In this document: positions 4,857 to 5,727 of the stretch, piece by piece
Layout: each line of letters starts with the position of its first letter
Position numbering within the stretch: the first letter of the stretch is position 1
Origin: Lysobacteraceae bacterium
GTDB lineage: Bacteria; Pseudomonadota; Gammaproteobacteria; Xanthomonadales; Xanthomonadaceae
Direction: 5' to 3'
Length of the DNA: 5,727 nt
Assembly: GCA_003449515.1 (NCBI GenBank)
Contig: DMHI01000241.1
Coordinates: 1-5,727 of the forward strand
The notes under the pieces: generated by a model
What the model saw: the letters and a program-made list of their open reading frames with translations, nothing else
Databases searched by the model: none
What the model was told of the DNA's origin: nothing
Translations under genes and position numbers: made by a program

Positions 4857-5727
4857 GCGCCGGCTCCGTCGGCGTCCGGCACCGCGGTGCGGGCCGCGCG
4901 CTTGGCCTGCGTCAGCGCGACGAAGGCATCGAGCTTCGCGCGTGGCGTGCCCATCGCCATCGCGGCGCGGGCGCGGGCGAGGCCGTCCTGGATGCTCACC
5001 GCGATGCCGGCCACGTAGAGCGCGGCGCCAGCGTTCAGCGCGATCACGTCGGCCGCCGGACCGCCGCGGCCGTCGATGGCCTCGAGCAGCATCGCCCTCG
5101 AGGCCTGCGGGTCATCGACGCGCAGCGCCGACAGCGGCGCGCGCATCAGGCCGAAATCCTCCGGCGCGATCTCGTACTCGCTGATCTCGCCGTGGCGCAA
5201 CTCGCCGACCAAGGTGCGCTCGCCGAGCGAGATCTCGTCGACGCCGTCGCGGCCCCAGACGACGAGCGCGCGGCGCGCGCCCAGCTCGCGCATCACGCGG
5301 GCCTGGATGCCGACGAGGTCGGGATGGAAGACGCCCATCAGGATGTTCGGCGCGCCGGCGGGGTTGGTCAGCGGCCCGAGGATGTTGAACAGCGTGCGCA
5401 CGCCCATCTCGCGGCGCACCGGTGCCACGTTCTTCATCGCCGGATGGTGGATCGGTGCGTACATGAAGCCCATGCCGGATTCGGCGATGCAGGCGGCGAC
5501 GTCATCGGGCGGCAGCTCGATGGCGCAACCGAGCGCCTCGAGCACATCGGCGCTGCCCGACTTCGAACTGACGCTGCGGTTGCCGTGCTTGGCCACCGTG
5601 GCACCCGCTGCCGCCGCCACGAACATGCTCGCGGTGGAGATGTTGAAGGTGTGTGCGCCGTCGCCGCCGGTGCCGACGATGTCGACGAAGCGGGCTGCAT
5701 CGGCCACCGCGACCTTGGCCGAGAACT
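4853..5727 (-). CDS. trpD: Anthranilate phosphoribosyltransferase (N-terminus beyond window)
   Basis: Transfers the phosphoribosyl group of PRPP to anthranilate, the second step of the tryptophan branch. The visible 290 residues run from FSAKVAVADAARFVDIVGTG to the stop at 4853; the family is about 340-350 residues, so some 55 N-terminal residues are missing. The frame has no stop up to the right edge, so an internal GTG at 5707 is not a real start. Motifs counted from the first visible codon: the PRPP loop GTGGDG (18-23), NIST (28-31), KHGNRSVSSKSGSAD (46-60), the anthranilate-side region RREMGVRTLFNILGPLTNP (104-122), and DGVDEIS (160-166) with the Asp-Glu pair that binds magnesium. It is not fused to a glutaminase domain in the visible part. 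It overlaps trpC by 4 bp, so the two form an operon. Confidence 0.97.
   Translation of the reverse strand, partial: FSAKVAVADAARFVDIVGTGGDGAHTFNISTASMFVAAAAGATVAKHGNRSVSSKSGSADVLEALGCAIELPPDDVAACIAESGMGFMYAPIHHPAMKNVAPVRREMGVRTLFNILGPLTNPAGAPNILMGVFHPDLVGIQARVMRELGARRALVVWGRDGVDEISLGERTLVGELRHGEISEYEIAPEDFGLMRAPLSALRVDDPQASRAMLLEAIDGRGGPAADVIALNAGAALYVAGIAVSIQDGLARARAAMAMGTPRAKLDAFVALTQAKRAARTAVPDADGAGA
4864..4867 (-). promoter_or_regulatory. trpC ribosome binding site inside trpD
   Basis: GGAG on the minus strand ends 7 nt before the trpC ATG at 4856 and lies in the last codons of trpD, consistent with coupled or re-initiated translation at the ATGA overlap. Confidence 0.65.

Noticed and set aside
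1..5727. Undescribed system, mobile element, CRISPR array or RNA gene
   Set aside because: Every stretch longer than 200 bp is accounted for by a recognised gene or a short intergenic region; no terminal inverted repeats, repeat arrays, integrase or transposase motifs, or tRNA-like folds were seen on either strand.

Overview
The window is high-GC chromosomal housekeeping DNA that reads as a gammaproteobacterium of the Xanthomonadales (Xanthomonas/Lysobacter-like). Three things suggest this. Ubiquinone hydroxylation uses a di-iron Coq7-type protein very close to the Xanthomonas form. SpeD starts at GTG with a VVKPLPRLRLQGFNNLTKAL-type N-terminus. The CRP-family regulator resembles Xanthomonas Clp more than enteric CRP. 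As far as I can recall, rpsI-rplM, coq7, speD, clp and trpDC lie near each other in that group. These comparisons are from memory; no search was run.

Layout, left to right. (1) 1-702, minus strand: the rplM-rpsI ribosomal protein operon (L13, then S9), with rpsI cut by the left edge. A good sigma70-like promoter for rplM lies at 741-769. (2) 703-888: divergent intergenic region with the rplM promoter and a GC-rich 18-nt dyad in front of coq7. (3) 889-1542, plus: coq7. (4) 1553-2377, minus: speD, convergent with coq7 across a 10-bp gap. (5) 2378-2540: divergent control region shared by speD and the regulator gene. (6) 2541-3242, plus: Clp/CRP-family regulator. (7) 3299-4045, plus: TSUP (TauE/SafE) membrane protein, probably co-oriented read-through from clp. 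(8) 4068-4856, minus: trpC, convergent with the TSUP gene across 22 bp. (9) 4853-5727, minus: trpD, truncated by the right edge and overlapping trpC by 4 bp (ATGA).

The genes cover translation, ubiquinone synthesis, spermidine synthesis, global regulation, probable anion/sulfur-compound export and tryptophan synthesis. They do not form one pathway; the linkage is ancestral synteny. No mobile element, CRISPR array, RNA gene or defence system was found, and I see no undescribed system here. The points most worth a second look are an apparent short tandem duplication just before the self-cleavage site of SpeD, and a Clp/CRP ligand pocket that fits neither the E. coli CRP nor the Xanthomonas Clp pattern at one key position.
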